Positions 26,301 to 34,904 of a stretch of 64,000 nt of DNA are shown here, piece by piece (positions within the stretch are counted from its first letter, which is position 1; each line of letters starts with the position of its first letter). Position numbers and translations under genes: made by a program. Origin of the DNA: Neobacillus sp. PS2-9 (GTDB lineage Bacteria > Bacillota > Bacilli > Bacillales > Cytobacillaceae); NCBI RefSeq assembly GCF_030915525.1, contig NZ_CP133269.1, positions 3,755,001-3,819,000 on the forward strand, given 5' to 3'. The notes under the pieces were generated by a model. That model searched no databases. It saw nothing but the letters and a program-made list of their open reading frames with translations, and was not told the origin of the DNA.

Positions 26301-28595
26301 TTATAGCATTGGACTTTCGTGTTTAGCTTTTAAACGCTGCCATCTTTTTTCTACTTCTGCTTCAAAATCTTCTAAGATTGGCTTGTTTTCATCTTTTAGC
26401 AAATGTTTAGTTTTACCCATATATTTTAACCAATCAGCCAGTGGAATTCGTTTGTTCTTTTCTTCTGGGTTATACGTAATCGTTGTAACTCCTTGCTCTA
26501 CTTCATAAAGTGGGAAGAAGCAGGAATTTACAGCCGCTTCAATGATTGTTGCACCGTAACGGTCATCAGATTTCCAGTTAAGTGGACAAGTGATTAGAAG
26601 TTTTCCATACACCGTTCCGACATTTTGCGCATACCACTGTGCTTTTGCACCCTTTTTGATAAGGTCTTGTGGGAACGCTTCTGAACCTGTAAATACGTAA
26701 GGAATATTAGTTGAAGCCATAATTTGAGCCGTGTCCTTATGATGGAAGGCTTTTCCTCTCTGTGTCTTACCAACTCCAGATGTACTTGTCATATGGCCAA
26801 TTGGTGTAGAATAGGACATTTGAGAGCCTGTATTCATGTAACCTTCATTATCATATTCGAGCATAATCAATTTATGTCCACGAAGAGCAGTACCGATTGC
26901 AGATCCCATTCCGATGTCCATACCGCCATCTCCTGTAATCATAACAAACGTAGCATCATCTGATACTTGAATCTCACCACGGCGTTTTAATTCCATGAAA
27001 GCCTCCACTGTACCTGATAAGGTTGCAGCGCCATTTTGGAACAAGTTGTGCATCATCGTTTGCTTATGAGATGTATGCGGATAAGCGGTTGTTGTAACAT
27101 AAGCACAACCTGTTTGGAATAGAGTAACAATATCTCCTTCTATCCCTTTGAAGAATAGCTCAAGGCCGGCAAAAATTCCACATCCTGGACAAGCTCCATG
27201 ACCAGAAGCGATTCTCTTTGGTTTACCAGTAAGAGCCCGAAGCGGTGGGATTTTCACTTTTAACTTATTGGTTTCCTCATCCATTTTCACATCGATTAGA
27301 CCGGATTTATATACATCTCCATGTTGCGGTAAAATAACCGGCTTAAGGATCTTTTCAGGGTTACCTGGAATATGGCCATAGTAATCAAATGGTTTTTCGG
27401 CGTAGCCTTTCTCCATCGTATCGATAGCCATTTCAAAGAATTTCTCAGCATCACTTGCATAGAAATCTTTTCCTCCAAGACCGAAAACACGACTTAAAAC
27501 AATTGTTTGATTATTACGGTCATCTTGAAGAGCAGATTTCACTTCATGTGTTAAATTCGGACCATTAGCTCCATATGAATCGGCACGTTCCCCAATTAAT
27601 AACGATTTCACGTTTTTAAGTGCTTCACGAATTTCCTTCGCAGGGAATGGGCGGATAATATTCGGACTAATGACTCCTGCCTTAATTCCCTTTGCACGGA
27701 GCTGATCAACGACATCCTTAGCTGATTCAGCTGCGGAATTTAATAAAAATAACGCCACTTCTGCATCTTCCATTTTATATAAGTCAAGAACTGGGTATTC
27801 TCTACCAGATAGTTTCGCATATTCAGCAGCTACTTCTTTAAATACCTCACCAGCATTATACATGGCTTCGGATTGCTGGAAATGATTATTAATAAAATCA
27901 TCACCGCTCATATGTGCACCAATGGTAACTGGTTTTTTAGGGTCTCTAGCAAAATTGTAATCTGTTGGGCACTCCCCAACAAACTGTTGAACAACGCGAC
28001 GATCCTTGAAGAATTCTACCCTACGCTTTTGATGTGAAGTGAAGAATCCATCATACGCTACAATAACTGGTAAGCGTACCTTTGAATGCTCGGCAATTTT
28101 TAGTGCCATAATATTCATATCATAGACAGCTTGCGGTGTTTTGGCTGTTAAAATAACCCAGCCAGTGTTTAATGCATAATAAAGGTCAGAGTGGTCTCCA
28201 CGAATATCAAGTGGACCACTGACAGAACGTGTAACTAAATTCATTACCATTGGGAAACGAGTACCTGATTGTACAGGAAGCTGTTCAATCATATATAGTA
28301 ATCCATTTGCACTTGTCGCATTAAATACGCGAGCACCAGTAGCAGCAGCACCATAGCAAATACCCGCTGAACCATGCTCACCATCTGCAGGGATTAATTT
28401 AATATCATGCTCGCCACGAGTTTTCATTTGGTCTAGAAATTGCGCTACCTCAGTAGATGGTGTAATTGGGAAATACCCCATGATATGATAGTTGATTTGA
28501 GCTGCAGCCATTGCAGCCATTTCATTACCTGATTCAAAAGTTGAAATTTGTTCGGCCATCGCTTGAGTTGTTAATTTATCATCTAAAGTTGCCAT
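26301..28595 (-). CDS. 2-oxoacid:ferredoxin oxidoreductase, fused alpha-beta subunit
   Basis: A 764-residue fusion. Residues ~18-430 are the alpha part: YFPITPSTEV (near 41), NATSANGLLYMIEQLPV (near 92) and the C-terminal domain with VFGLGGKDFY. Residues ~480-764 are the beta part: GACPGCG and TGCAYV plus a later ITCPLNW supply four cysteines for a 4Fe-4S cluster, and GDGGMDIGMGS with EYDNEGYMN is the thiamine diphosphate/Mg site. It would oxidise pyruvate or another 2-oxoacid with CoA, reducing ferredoxin, or run in reverse. Alpha and beta are usually separate genes. The ATG overlaps the upstream stop (TAATG). Substrate is inferred, pyruvate being likeliest. Confidence 0.9.
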   Translation of the reverse strand: MATLDDKLTTQAMAEQISTFESGNEMAAMAAAQINYHIMGYFPITPSTEVAQFLDQMKTRGEHDIKLIPADGEHGSAGICYGAAATGARVFNATSANGLLYMIEQLPVQSGTRFPMVMNLVTRSVSGPLDIRGDHSDLYYALNTGWVILTAKTPQAVYDMNIMALKIAEHSKVRLPVIVAYDGFFTSHQKRRVEFFKDRRVVQQFVGECPTDYNFARDPKKPVTIGAHMSGDDFINNHFQQSEAMYNAGEVFKEVAAEYAKLSGREYPVLDLYKMEDAEVALFLLNSAAESAKDVVDQLRAKGIKAGVISPNIIRPFPAKEIREALKNVKSLLIGERADSYGANGPNLTHEVKSALQDDRNNQTIVLSRVFGLGGKDFYASDAEKFFEMAIDTMEKGYAEKPFDYYGHIPGNPEKILKPVILPQHGDVYKSGLIDVKMDEETNKLKVKIPPLRALTGKPKRIASGHGACPGCGIFAGLELFFKGIEGDIVTLFQTGCAYVTTTAYPHTSHKQTMMHNLFQNGAATLSGTVEAFMELKRRGEIQVSDDATFVMITGDGGMDIGMGSAIGTALRGHKLIMLEYDNEGYMNTGSQMSYSTPIGHMTSTSGVGKTQRGKAFHHKDTAQIMASTNIPYVFTGSEAFPQDLIKKGAKAQWYAQNVGTVYGKLLITCPLNWKSDDRYGATIIEAAVNSCFFPLYEVEQGVTTITYNPEEKNKRIPLADWLKYMGKTKHLLKDENKPILEDFEAEVEKRWQRLKAKHESPML

Positions 28596-29608
28596 TAGAA
28601 ACTACCTCCTGTAACATAAGGAAAGTTTTGCTTCACGCGGTTAGCGTCTGCATACCCAATCATTTCACGTAAATCTCCGAGCGCATCTGTTGGACATGCC
28701 TCCACGCATTTTAAACAGCCCTTGCAATATTGATAATCAATTCCCTTAAGGAACATTTGCTTTCTGCCGCGCTTATCTTCTCCTTCTTCCCAAACGAAAC
28801 AGAAATCTGGACATACGTTGTCGCAAGCAGCACAATGTATGCATTTTTCTTGCTGGAATTCTGGAAGGAAACCTTGACGAGAACCACTTAAATCTTTAAA
28901 AATACTATTTGCTTGTGAAACTAAGACCCCTCCGATTTCCTGGGTTGTATACCCTAGCATCGGAAGTGGACGAGTGAAGGCTTTACCCTCCGCCCCTTCT
29001 AGAACTTCATAGGTTTTAAATTTCACTTCATTATATCCACGATCAAACGTACGAATATTTGGTTCAACAAGATGAGGATATTTCTTTGTAAATGTTTTAC
29101 GTATAACATCTCTCATTGATTCTGGATCTAGAAAGTCTAGTATTCGGTATAAAGCACCGAGCATCGCTGTATTTACTTTTGTTTTTTCTTCAACCGCAAT
29201 ACTTAAGGCATCAATAATGGCCAAAGTTCCATTTTCTAGTTGTAAATCCCTTTTTACTTCATCAAATTCTCTTTCTGTATTTACTAGAACGATTCCCTCA
29301 GCACCTAAGCCACTGACAACATTAACTGTCTTATATAGGGCTTCGTGGAAAACACCAACGATATGTGGCTGTTCAATTGGACTATGATCTCTAATTTCTA
29401 CATCTGGTTCACAAAAACGGATAAAGCTCTTTACAGGAGAACCCTTTTTTTCTGAGCCATAAGATGAAAAGTTGGAACCCTTCAACCCAAGACTAAGAAC
29501 ACCAGCTTCCGCTAACATTTTTCCAGCTAGGTTTGCACCTAAGCCTCCGATTGATTCAAGGCGAATTTCAAAAAATCCTAGTTCATTTTTTTTCGGTAAA
29601 ATAGACAT
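28595..29608 (-). CDS. 2-oxoacid:ferredoxin oxidoreductase, fused gamma-delta subunit
   Basis: A 337-residue fusion. The first ~190 residues form the gamma (catalytic accessory) domain: IGGLGANLAGKMLAEAG and NFSSYGSEKKGSPVKSFIR. The C-terminal ~90 residues are a 2[4Fe-4S] ferredoxin-like delta domain with CIHCAACDNVCPDFC and CKGCLKCVEACP. Together with the alpha-beta gene downstream this gives a complete enzyme from two coupled genes. ATG 29608 follows GGGGAGGG; 11 upstream in-frame codons are excluded because they include that site. Both clusters appear intact. Confidence 0.9.
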   Translation of the reverse strand: MSILPKKNELGFFEIRLESIGGLGANLAGKMLAEAGVLSLGLKGSNFSSYGSEKKGSPVKSFIRFCEPDVEIRDHSPIEQPHIVGVFHEALYKTVNVVSGLGAEGIVLVNTEREFDEVKRDLQLENGTLAIIDALSIAVEEKTKVNTAMLGALYRILDFLDPESMRDVIRKTFTKKYPHLVEPNIRTFDRGYNEVKFKTYEVLEGAEGKAFTRPLPMLGYTTQEIGGVLVSQANSIFKDLSGSRQGFLPEFQQEKCIHCAACDNVCPDFCFVWEEGEDKRGRKQMFLKGIDYQYCKGCLKCVEACPTDALGDLREMIGYADANRVKQNFPYVTGGSF

Positions 29609-30007
29609 AATGTCCCTCCCCATTGTTAAAAAAGTATACACATGGCATTTGAGCCTTTTGCGCTACTCTTATTCGTTCATAAAAACACCTTGAAAATGTC
29701 ATAAAAAATTAACTTCCCCACGATCATTGTAAGACATTCAAATATATTAAGCTGTGACAAAAGTCAAACATAAGAGAATTTTTTTGAAACACATTAATAT
29801 TTTTCCGAAGAAACATTAATATGACTGGATTAATTAGAATTATCCAATTATATAACAGCATTACATTTGTAATATAACAGCTTTAAATTAGTGGATTATA
29901 AGAAGATATTATGGAGCCATAACCTTACTGCCTGTTTGTCTGCTATCTTTTTGGTTGAAAATAAGTTATAATTATTTTTTGTTTTATCATTGAAAAGGAG
30001 CCAGTTT
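29609..30007. other. Divergent regulatory region, two pairs of direct repeats
   Basis: This gene-free, very AT-rich stretch separates the oxidoreductase operon from the radical SAM gene. It holds GAAACACATTAATAT (29786-29800) and GAAACATTAATAT (29810-29822), about 24 bases apart, and ATATAACAGC twice (29850-29859, 29872-29881), 22 bases apart. TGTGA-N6-TCAAA at 29753-29768 resembles an Fnr/Crp-type site (9 of 10). AAAGGAG at 29994-30000 is the ribosome site of the next gene. Confidence 0.45.
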
Positions 30008-31744
30008 ATGAATGTAATTTGTTCTACATTGAATGCAAAGTTCATCCATACAAACCTTGCTATTCGCTATTTAAAGGCTTATGCCGCTCCCGAATTTACC
30101 ATACAGCTCAAAGAATATACGATTAAGGACCCGGTTATGAACATTGTGTCAGACCTTTATCAATCCAAACCGGCCGTTATTGGATTTAGTTGTTATATTT
30201 GGAACATTGAAGAAACACTCAAAGTAGTCAATATGCTAAAAAAAATTGACCCTTCTATTTTAATCGTCTTAGGGGGACCTGAAGTTACCTACGATACGAT
30301 GGAATGGATGGAAAAGCACTCTGAGGTCGATTTTATTGTAATCGGTGAAGGTGAACAAACCTTTAAACAGTTACTCACAGAAATCGAAACGAATAATGAT
30401 TATCGTAACGTTCCCGGTATTGCTTATCGTTCTCAGGATAGGGTTATCATAACACCACAAATGAATAAGCTAGATCTTAAAGAGCTTCCCTCTCCCTACC
30501 GACTTCCTGAAGATATCCCTTACTTAGGTAAGCGGGTAACCTATATAGAAACTAGTAGAGGATGTCCATTTAGCTGCCAGTTTTGCCTCTCATCCATTGA
30601 GGTAGGGGTAAGGTATTTTGATAGAGAAAAAATTAAATCTGATATACGGTATCTAATGGAAAACGGAGCAAAAACGATTAAATTCGTTGACCGTACCTTT
30701 AATATAAGCCGTAGCTATGCCATGGAAATGTTCCGTTTCTTAATTGATGAGCATCTACCTGGAACAGTTTTTCAATTTGAAATAACTGCCGATATTATGA
30801 GGCCGGAAGTAATTGAATTCCTTAACCAAGAGGCACCAAAAGGTCTTTTCCGATTTGAAATCGGGGTTCAGTCTACAAATGACTATACGAATGAATTAGT
30901 CATGCGGAAACAAAACTTTGCCAAGCTTACCAGAACGGTAACAATGGTAAAGGAAGGAAACAAAATCGATCAGCATCTGGATTTAATTGCAGGATTACCT
31001 GAAGAGGATTATGCATCTTTCCGCAAAACCTTTAACGATGTTTTTGAGATGAGGCCCGAGGAATTACAATTAGGATTCTTAAAAATGCTTCGCGGCACTG
31101 GAGTTCGATTGCGTGCTGAACAACATCAATATGTATACATGGACCATTCTCCATATGAAATTCTAAGCAACAACGTCCTTTCCTTTGACGATATTGTAAG
31201 GATTAAACAAGTGGAAGATGTACTAGAAAAATATTGGAATGACCATAGGATGGATCATACAGTTGAATACTTGGTCAAAAATGTTTTTCCTTCTCCATTT
31301 GATTTCTTTCAAGAGTTTGGTAGCTATTGGGATGAACGCGGCTGGTCAAGAATTGGTCATCAGCTAGAGGACTTATTCCGTAGGTTATATTCTTTCCTTG
31401 AACAAAAAGATGTGAAGAACCTTGATTTAGTTGCAGATTTAATGAAATATGATTATTTAATCAATCATAAATACAAACCAAGAAAACCTTGGTGGGAAGC
31501 AAGCTATGATAAAAATAGTCGAACAGAATTATATAAAAAGTTTATTGAGAACCCTAACCTCTTAGGAAAAGATTTTATTGATTTAAACCTTGAGGAAAAG
31601 GAATTATTTAAACACACGATGCTAGAAGAAATTTCTTTTAATTTAACCGTTTATTTAGCAACGGGCGAAATCAAAAAACAGCCTTCCTGTTTATTGGCTT
31701 ATTTCGACCCAACGAACAATCGAACGCTTATATTTACAACCTAA
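30008..31744 (+). CDS. B12-binding domain radical SAM protein (DUF4080 type)
   Basis: A 578-residue protein in three parts: a cobalamin-binding Rossmann domain (~1-135, with NLAIRYLKAY and LIVLGGPEVTYD), a radical SAM barrel with the cluster motif C-x3-C-x2-C in RGCPFSCQFC (near 185-194), and a C-terminal DUF4080-like part (~390-578). No DxHxxG base-off motif was spotted, so cobalamin may be bound base-on or not at all. The reaction is unknown. ATG 30008 has AAAGGAG upstream. It stands alone with its own terminator. Confidence 0.87.
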   Translation: MNVICSTLNAKFIHTNLAIRYLKAYAAPEFTIQLKEYTIKDPVMNIVSDLYQSKPAVIGFSCYIWNIEETLKVVNMLKKIDPSILIVLGGPEVTYDTMEWMEKHSEVDFIVIGEGEQTFKQLLTEIETNNDYRNVPGIAYRSQDRVIITPQMNKLDLKELPSPYRLPEDIPYLGKRVTYIETSRGCPFSCQFCLSSIEVGVRYFDREKIKSDIRYLMENGAKTIKFVDRTFNISRSYAMEMFRFLIDEHLPGTVFQFEITADIMRPEVIEFLNQEAPKGLFRFEIGVQSTNDYTNELVMRKQNFAKLTRTVTMVKEGNKIDQHLDLIAGLPEEDYASFRKTFNDVFEMRPEELQLGFLKMLRGTGVRLRAEQHQYVYMDHSPYEILSNNVLSFDDIVRIKQVEDVLEKYWNDHRMDHTVEYLVKNVFPSPFDFFQEFGSYWDERGWSRIGHQLEDLFRRLYSFLEQKDVKNLDLVADLMKYDYLINHKYKPRKPWWEASYDKNSRTELYKKFIENPNLLGKDFIDLNLEEKELFKHTMLEEISFNLTVYLATGEIKKQPSCLLAYFDPTNNRTLIFTT

Positions 31745-31746
31745 CG

Positions 31747-31778
31747 ATAAGCCGGGAGAACCCGGCTTATTTATTTTT
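31747..31778 (+). terminator. Terminator of the radical SAM gene
   Basis: ATAAGCCGGG, loop AGAA, CCCGGCTTAT then TTATTTTTTT. The stem also covers the last codon of the opposing 39-aa gene. Confidence 0.88.
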
Positions 31779-31886
31779 TTTATTGGACTTTTTTGTTTCG
31801 TAAAGCGACTTCCCATTTACGTCTCCATATTCAACACTAAATTCCTCAACTGGGATACGCGGAGGAGTTTTTCTACGACTTTTCAT
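31767..31886 (-). CDS. 39-aa basic small protein
   Basis: ATG 31886 to TAA 31767 encodes 39 residues (starts MKSRRKTPPRIPVEEF, ends in a Lys/Asn-rich tail). The ATG overlaps the stop of the 54-aa gene upstream in an ATGA, the usual sign of coupled translation. No membrane segment. The family is not recognised; size, charge and neighbours (SASP, DUF3905) make a spore role possible. The 3' end overlaps the radical SAM gene terminator. Confidence 0.6.
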   Translation of the reverse strand: MKSRRKTPPRIPVEEFSVEYGDVNGKSLYETKKSNKKNK

Positions 31887-32047
31887 TCACTTCTACCCTT
31901 CTTGCCTTGTTTAGAATTGCGATTTGCTCCTCTAATTGCGTTGTTGTTGTCGGCAAATTCTGCTGAGAATTCACTTTCCTGAACATTTTTATGAGGTGTT
32001 TTAGAATATTTGGTTACAGCATCAAATTCTGCTTTACGCTTTGCCAT
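31883..32047 (-). CDS. 54-aa small protein, possible SASP relative
   Basis: ATG 32047, with TTTTAGGAGGG upstream, encodes 54 residues. The middle reads SEFSAEFADNNNA, which resembles the cleavage region of gamma-type small acid-soluble spore proteins (EFASE), and the flanks are rich in Lys, Asn and Gln. I treat the SASP link as a guess. It is coupled to the 39-aa gene by an ATGA overlap. Confidence 0.6.
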   Translation of the reverse strand: MAKRKAEFDAVTKYSKTPHKNVQESEFSAEFADNNNAIRGANRNSKQGKKGRSE

Positions 32048-32180
32048 ACAGAAACCCTCCTAAAAGTTAATTAGTACAGATATAGTTTTAACAAAATACG
32101 TTCATTCCTTTCCTTCCTTATTTTTCATAAATAAAAAAAAACTACAGGCAGAAAATAATAGTTAAAAGGAGTGATGAGTG

Positions 32181-32537
32181 ATGAAACATTCTAAAGATAC
32201 AAAACCGTCAATTGAAGACATTGCAATTAACGAAACCATGCCACATCAAATAAATGCTCCAAGCTTTGAAGGAACTGGAATAAAGATGGAGGACCCCTTT
32301 GTCAACAAACATGGCGTTACGATCGGAGACAGTTTATACGCTTCTAAAAACTCACCATTAGAAAATTGGTCCAAGGATACAGACCCATCAATTATGGCTG
32401 GTGATGAATGGGTTCACCCAACGAATGATATTGGGTGGAATACAACTGAAAATCGGGAATTACTGGAAAGTAAACGAAAGCCACAGGCTGTTCCATTTAT
32501 GCACCCTACAAAGGATGTAAGTAAAGGGACAGACTAG
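32181..32537 (+). CDS. DUF3905 family protein
   Basis: A 118-residue soluble protein that I recognise as DUF3905 from the text DPFVNKHGVTIGDSLY and DPSIMAGDEWVHPTNDIGW. It is known mainly from spore-forming bacilli and its role is unknown. AAAAGGA at 32164-32170 precedes ATG 32181; the GTG at 32178 is less likely. It lies just upstream of an SASP gene, which suggests sporulation-stage expression. Confidence 0.75.
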   Translation: MKHSKDTKPSIEDIAINETMPHQINAPSFEGTGIKMEDPFVNKHGVTIGDSLYASKNSPLENWSKDTDPSIMAGDEWVHPTNDIGWNTTENRELLESKRKPQAVPFMHPTKDVSKGTD

Positions 32538-32649
32538 AATTTAATATCCAATTACGAAAAACATTTCCACTCATGAAACCGATAAAAAAATTAAATAATA
32601 CTTTTACAGAGGAAAGAAGCCTCTGGAGAAAAGAAGGAGTTGAATTGGA

Positions 32650-32841
32650 ATGGCTAACAGCAGCAATAAACTACTAGTACCTGGAATTGAACAGTACCTA
32701 GATCAGGTTAAATATGAAATAGCTCAAGAGTTTGGCGTTCAATTGGGTTCAGATACAGTTTCAAGAGCAAATGGCTCGGTGGGCGGAGAAATTACTAAAA
32801 GGTTAGTACAACAAGCTCAAGCCCAACTTTCTGGACAATAA
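32650..32841 (+). CDS. Alpha/beta-type small acid-soluble spore protein
   Basis: A 63-residue SASP that coats spore DNA. The family marks are [10 protein letters not shown] (GPR protease site, near residues 22-31), [20 protein letters not shown] near 33-51 and a Gln-rich end. GAAGGAGTTG lies 9-10 bases before ATG 32650. Expected to be transcribed by sigma-G in the forespore; terminator follows at 32865. Confidence 0.95.
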   Translation: MANSSNKLLVPGIEQYLDQVKYEIAQEFGVQLGSDTVSRANGSVGGEITKRLVQQAQAQLSGQ

Positions 32842-32864
32842 AGAATAATTTCATACAAATGGAA

Positions 32865-32890
32865 AAAGTCCGGTTTTAACACCGGACTTT
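32865..32890. terminator. Terminator between SASP gene and rsgI
   Basis: AAAGTCCGGT, loop TTTAAC, ACCGGACTTT. It reaches into the rsgI stop region and can serve both convergent units. Confidence 0.85.
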
Positions 32891-33959
32891 ACTTATTTTT
32901 ATTCTTATTTTTATTTTTATTTTTATTTTTATCGCTGTCACTATTACCATGATTATTACTATGGTAATTACCTTTTTCCACCTGATTTGTTTCTTTTTGC
33001 TCTTTATTCTTACCCTGTGTATTTTGTTGTTTCTTGTTATGACCTTGATTTTGCTTTAATTTTTCCTCTTCTAATCTTTTCAGATATCCAGGAGAAATCG
33101 GGTTTTTGCCCAAATTACTCTTTTCACTTACATTACCATTAACAGACTCGTTAACGCTATTTTCTGTTTGCTTTTTTTGTTGTCCTGGAGGCATAGAATT
33201 AACAGCTGGAGATTGAGCCGGCACATTACTTTTTTCTTTTGTACCTTCTTTAGCCTTTACATTATCTTGCTTAGAATGATCTCTAGAGGTCTGAAGTTTT
33301 TCTTCTTGGTACTTCCCAGCAGTCATACCTTGCTTATGCGCTTTTTGTAATTGCTTTTCAGTGGCCGTTACAACTATTACTTCTACCTTTTCTTTATTAA
33401 CAGTTGCTTCAATCTTATCTAATTTCCTCTGAAGTTGATCCTCTACTTTTTGTTCAGGTTGTTCAATTCGAACAGTAGAAATAAGGACTTGGTGGTTATC
33501 TTCTAAATATCCAGCCGTTTTCATTTCAGAAAGAATAGCCTTTGTTATTTCAGAAACATCCTCTTTTTTCCAATCTTTAAGGTGTGAAATAATCTCTTTT
33601 CCTTCTTTATTGTAGCCAGTTAGTTCCACAACCTTCATTTGTTTGTTCACGCCAAGTTCAACACTTGGATTTGCATCGATAGACATATAGGCATAGGCCT
33701 TATTATTTTGATACATGGGAATAAATGATCCAATAAAAATGATAAGTGCTGCCATAACGGCCCATGCAGTTTTTAACTTAAACATATTTTTAATCGAACG
33801 TTTTGTTTTAAATCCAATCACACTTTCAATCGGAAAAAAATAAATTTCTTCTCCCAGAGAATAGGGCTGATTTTGTTTTCTTGATTGTAAAAACTCACCT
33901 TCGGGGGTTAAAAGCGTTAAAAAGCCTTCATTTATTTCCATTATAATTCCCTTTTTCAT
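32889..33959 (-). CDS. rsgI: Anti-sigma-I factor RsgI
   Basis: A 356-residue bitopic membrane protein. Residues 1-60 are the cytoplasmic RsgI anti-sigma domain (MEINEGFLTLLTPEG), residues ~64-84 the single membrane segment (AWAVMAALIIFIGSF), and the outside begins with the conserved AYMSIDANPSVELGVN. The remaining ~180 residues are Lys/Asn/Gln-rich and disordered, ending in a run of Lys-Asn dipeptides. No carbohydrate-binding module, unlike clostridial RsgI. It overlaps sigI by 4 bases and is expected to hold SigI until a heat or envelope signal. Confidence 0.93.
   Translation of the reverse strand: MKKGIIMEINEGFLTLLTPEGEFLQSRKQNQPYSLGEEIYFFPIESVIGFKTKRSIKNMFKLKTAWAVMAALIIFIGSFIPMYQNNKAYAYMSIDANPSVELGVNKQMKVVELTGYNKEGKEIISHLKDWKKEDVSEITKAILSEMKTAGYLEDNHQVLISTVRIEQPEQKVEDQLQRKLDKIEATVNKEKVEVIVVTATEKQLQKAHKQGMTAGKYQEEKLQTSRDHSKQDNVKAKEGTKEKSNVPAQSPAVNSMPPGQQKKQTENSVNESVNGNVSEKSNLGKNPISPGYLKRLEEEKLKQNQGHNKKQQNTQGKNKEQKETNQVEKGNYHSNNHGNSDSDKNKNKNKNKNKNK
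32893..32932. repeat. Hexanucleotide microsatellite in rsgI
   Basis: Near-perfect TTATTT units (plus strand) encode alternating Lys-Asn at the RsgI C-terminus. Because the unit is 6 bases, slippage changes tail length without shifting frame. Confidence 0.8.
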
Positions 33960-34702
33960 GTCTCTAACACCCCCTTAATATAATCCTTCATGTAAACATA
34001 ATCACTCGATAAGATAAGAGCAATTGCTATAATATATTTCCTATTCCGCTCGATTGTCTTTCTGCTCACATTAACCATTGTTTCAAGTTGCTTAATAGGC
34101 AGACGTTTCTTTTCAAGTAAAAAATTCTTTAATTCCTGGTCAGCTACTAACAATTTGGCTGCGAGGATGGCATTCCTCCTGGCATCCACATGCTTCGGAG
34201 AATTTTCAACTAAATCACTAAAACTTAAATCAAAAGTTATTAATAGGTTTTGAAAATGAATAATTTCATCTTTTCTTAATTGTTCATCATTCTTTTTATG
34301 ATAATCATCAAGAGAAAGCTCATTAACGATAATGGTTCCTGCTGTTTCTTCATCTTGAGCTGAATTAGTTAAATCAATACTAATATGTTGATTTTTAGTT
34401 TGTTTACGTATATAGTCAATGACTCTTCTTTTAATGATTACTTCAGAAAAACTTAACAATGAGCTTCCACGTTCTGGGGAATATTTTTCAATCGCTTCAT
34501 TGAATGCAATAAGCCCTATGCTAAATTCATCATCAGTTTCATAGATATATCGTCTACATACGGAAGATACAGTCTTTGCAATAAAAGGTTTGTAGGCATC
34601 AATAATTTCGTCCAGTAGATACTGGTCGCCCTGTTGAATTTGAAGGACGGTTTCCTCCAAGGTTCTTTTTTTCTTCTTGGCCATAAACAATAAACTTAGC
34701 AT
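33956..34702 (-). CDS. sigI: RNA polymerase sigma factor SigI
   Basis: A 248-residue sigma-70-like factor of the SigI group. Region 2 is clear (YKPFIAKTVSSVCRRYI, DDEFSIGLIAFNEAIEKY near residues 42-80) and the C-terminal domain ends in a helix-turn-helix-like part (PIKQLETMVNVSRKTIERN). In B. subtilis SigI responds to heat and controls wall genes such as lytE. GAGGTGAGC precedes ATG 34702. A SigI-type promoter candidate lies just upstream, which suggests autoregulation. Confidence 0.94.
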   Translation of the reverse strand: MLSLLFMAKKKKRTLEETVLQIQQGDQYLLDEIIDAYKPFIAKTVSSVCRRYIYETDDEFSIGLIAFNEAIEKYSPERGSSLLSFSEVIIKRRVIDYIRKQTKNQHISIDLTNSAQDEETAGTIIVNELSLDDYHKKNDEQLRKDEIIHFQNLLITFDLSFSDLVENSPKHVDARRNAILAAKLLVADQELKNFLLEKKRLPIKQLETMVNVSRKTIERNRKYIIAIALILSSDYVYMKDYIKGVLET

Positions 34703-34732
34703 TTGCTCACCTCTATTCGACCAATTATAACA

Positions 34733-34762
34733 TACGAACGTTACCTTGGACTTTATGGGGGT
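34733..34762 (-). promoter_or_regulatory. Candidate SigI-dependent promoter of sigI (proximal)
   Basis: ACCCCC (34757-34762), 20 bases, CGTA (34733-34736), about 30 bases before the sigI start. SigI promoters, as I recall, have a C-rich -35 (ACCCCC) and a CGWA -10. Confidence 0.5.
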
Positions 34763-34904
34763 AAAGCAATGTCAAAAAGATAACTCCAACAATGGCTATC
34801 TTTTCCTTACTTATTGTTTAGGCTGGAACATTGTTATTATGTTAAATACGATCTGAACATCCCTCATTCTTTCGTTTATTGCGATCGCCTTTTCACTACA
34901 TTAT

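Noticed and set aside
26125..26508. 127-codon plus-strand frame across the regulator and oxidoreductase ends
   Set aside because: It crosses a clear terminator hairpin and two real genes on the other strand.
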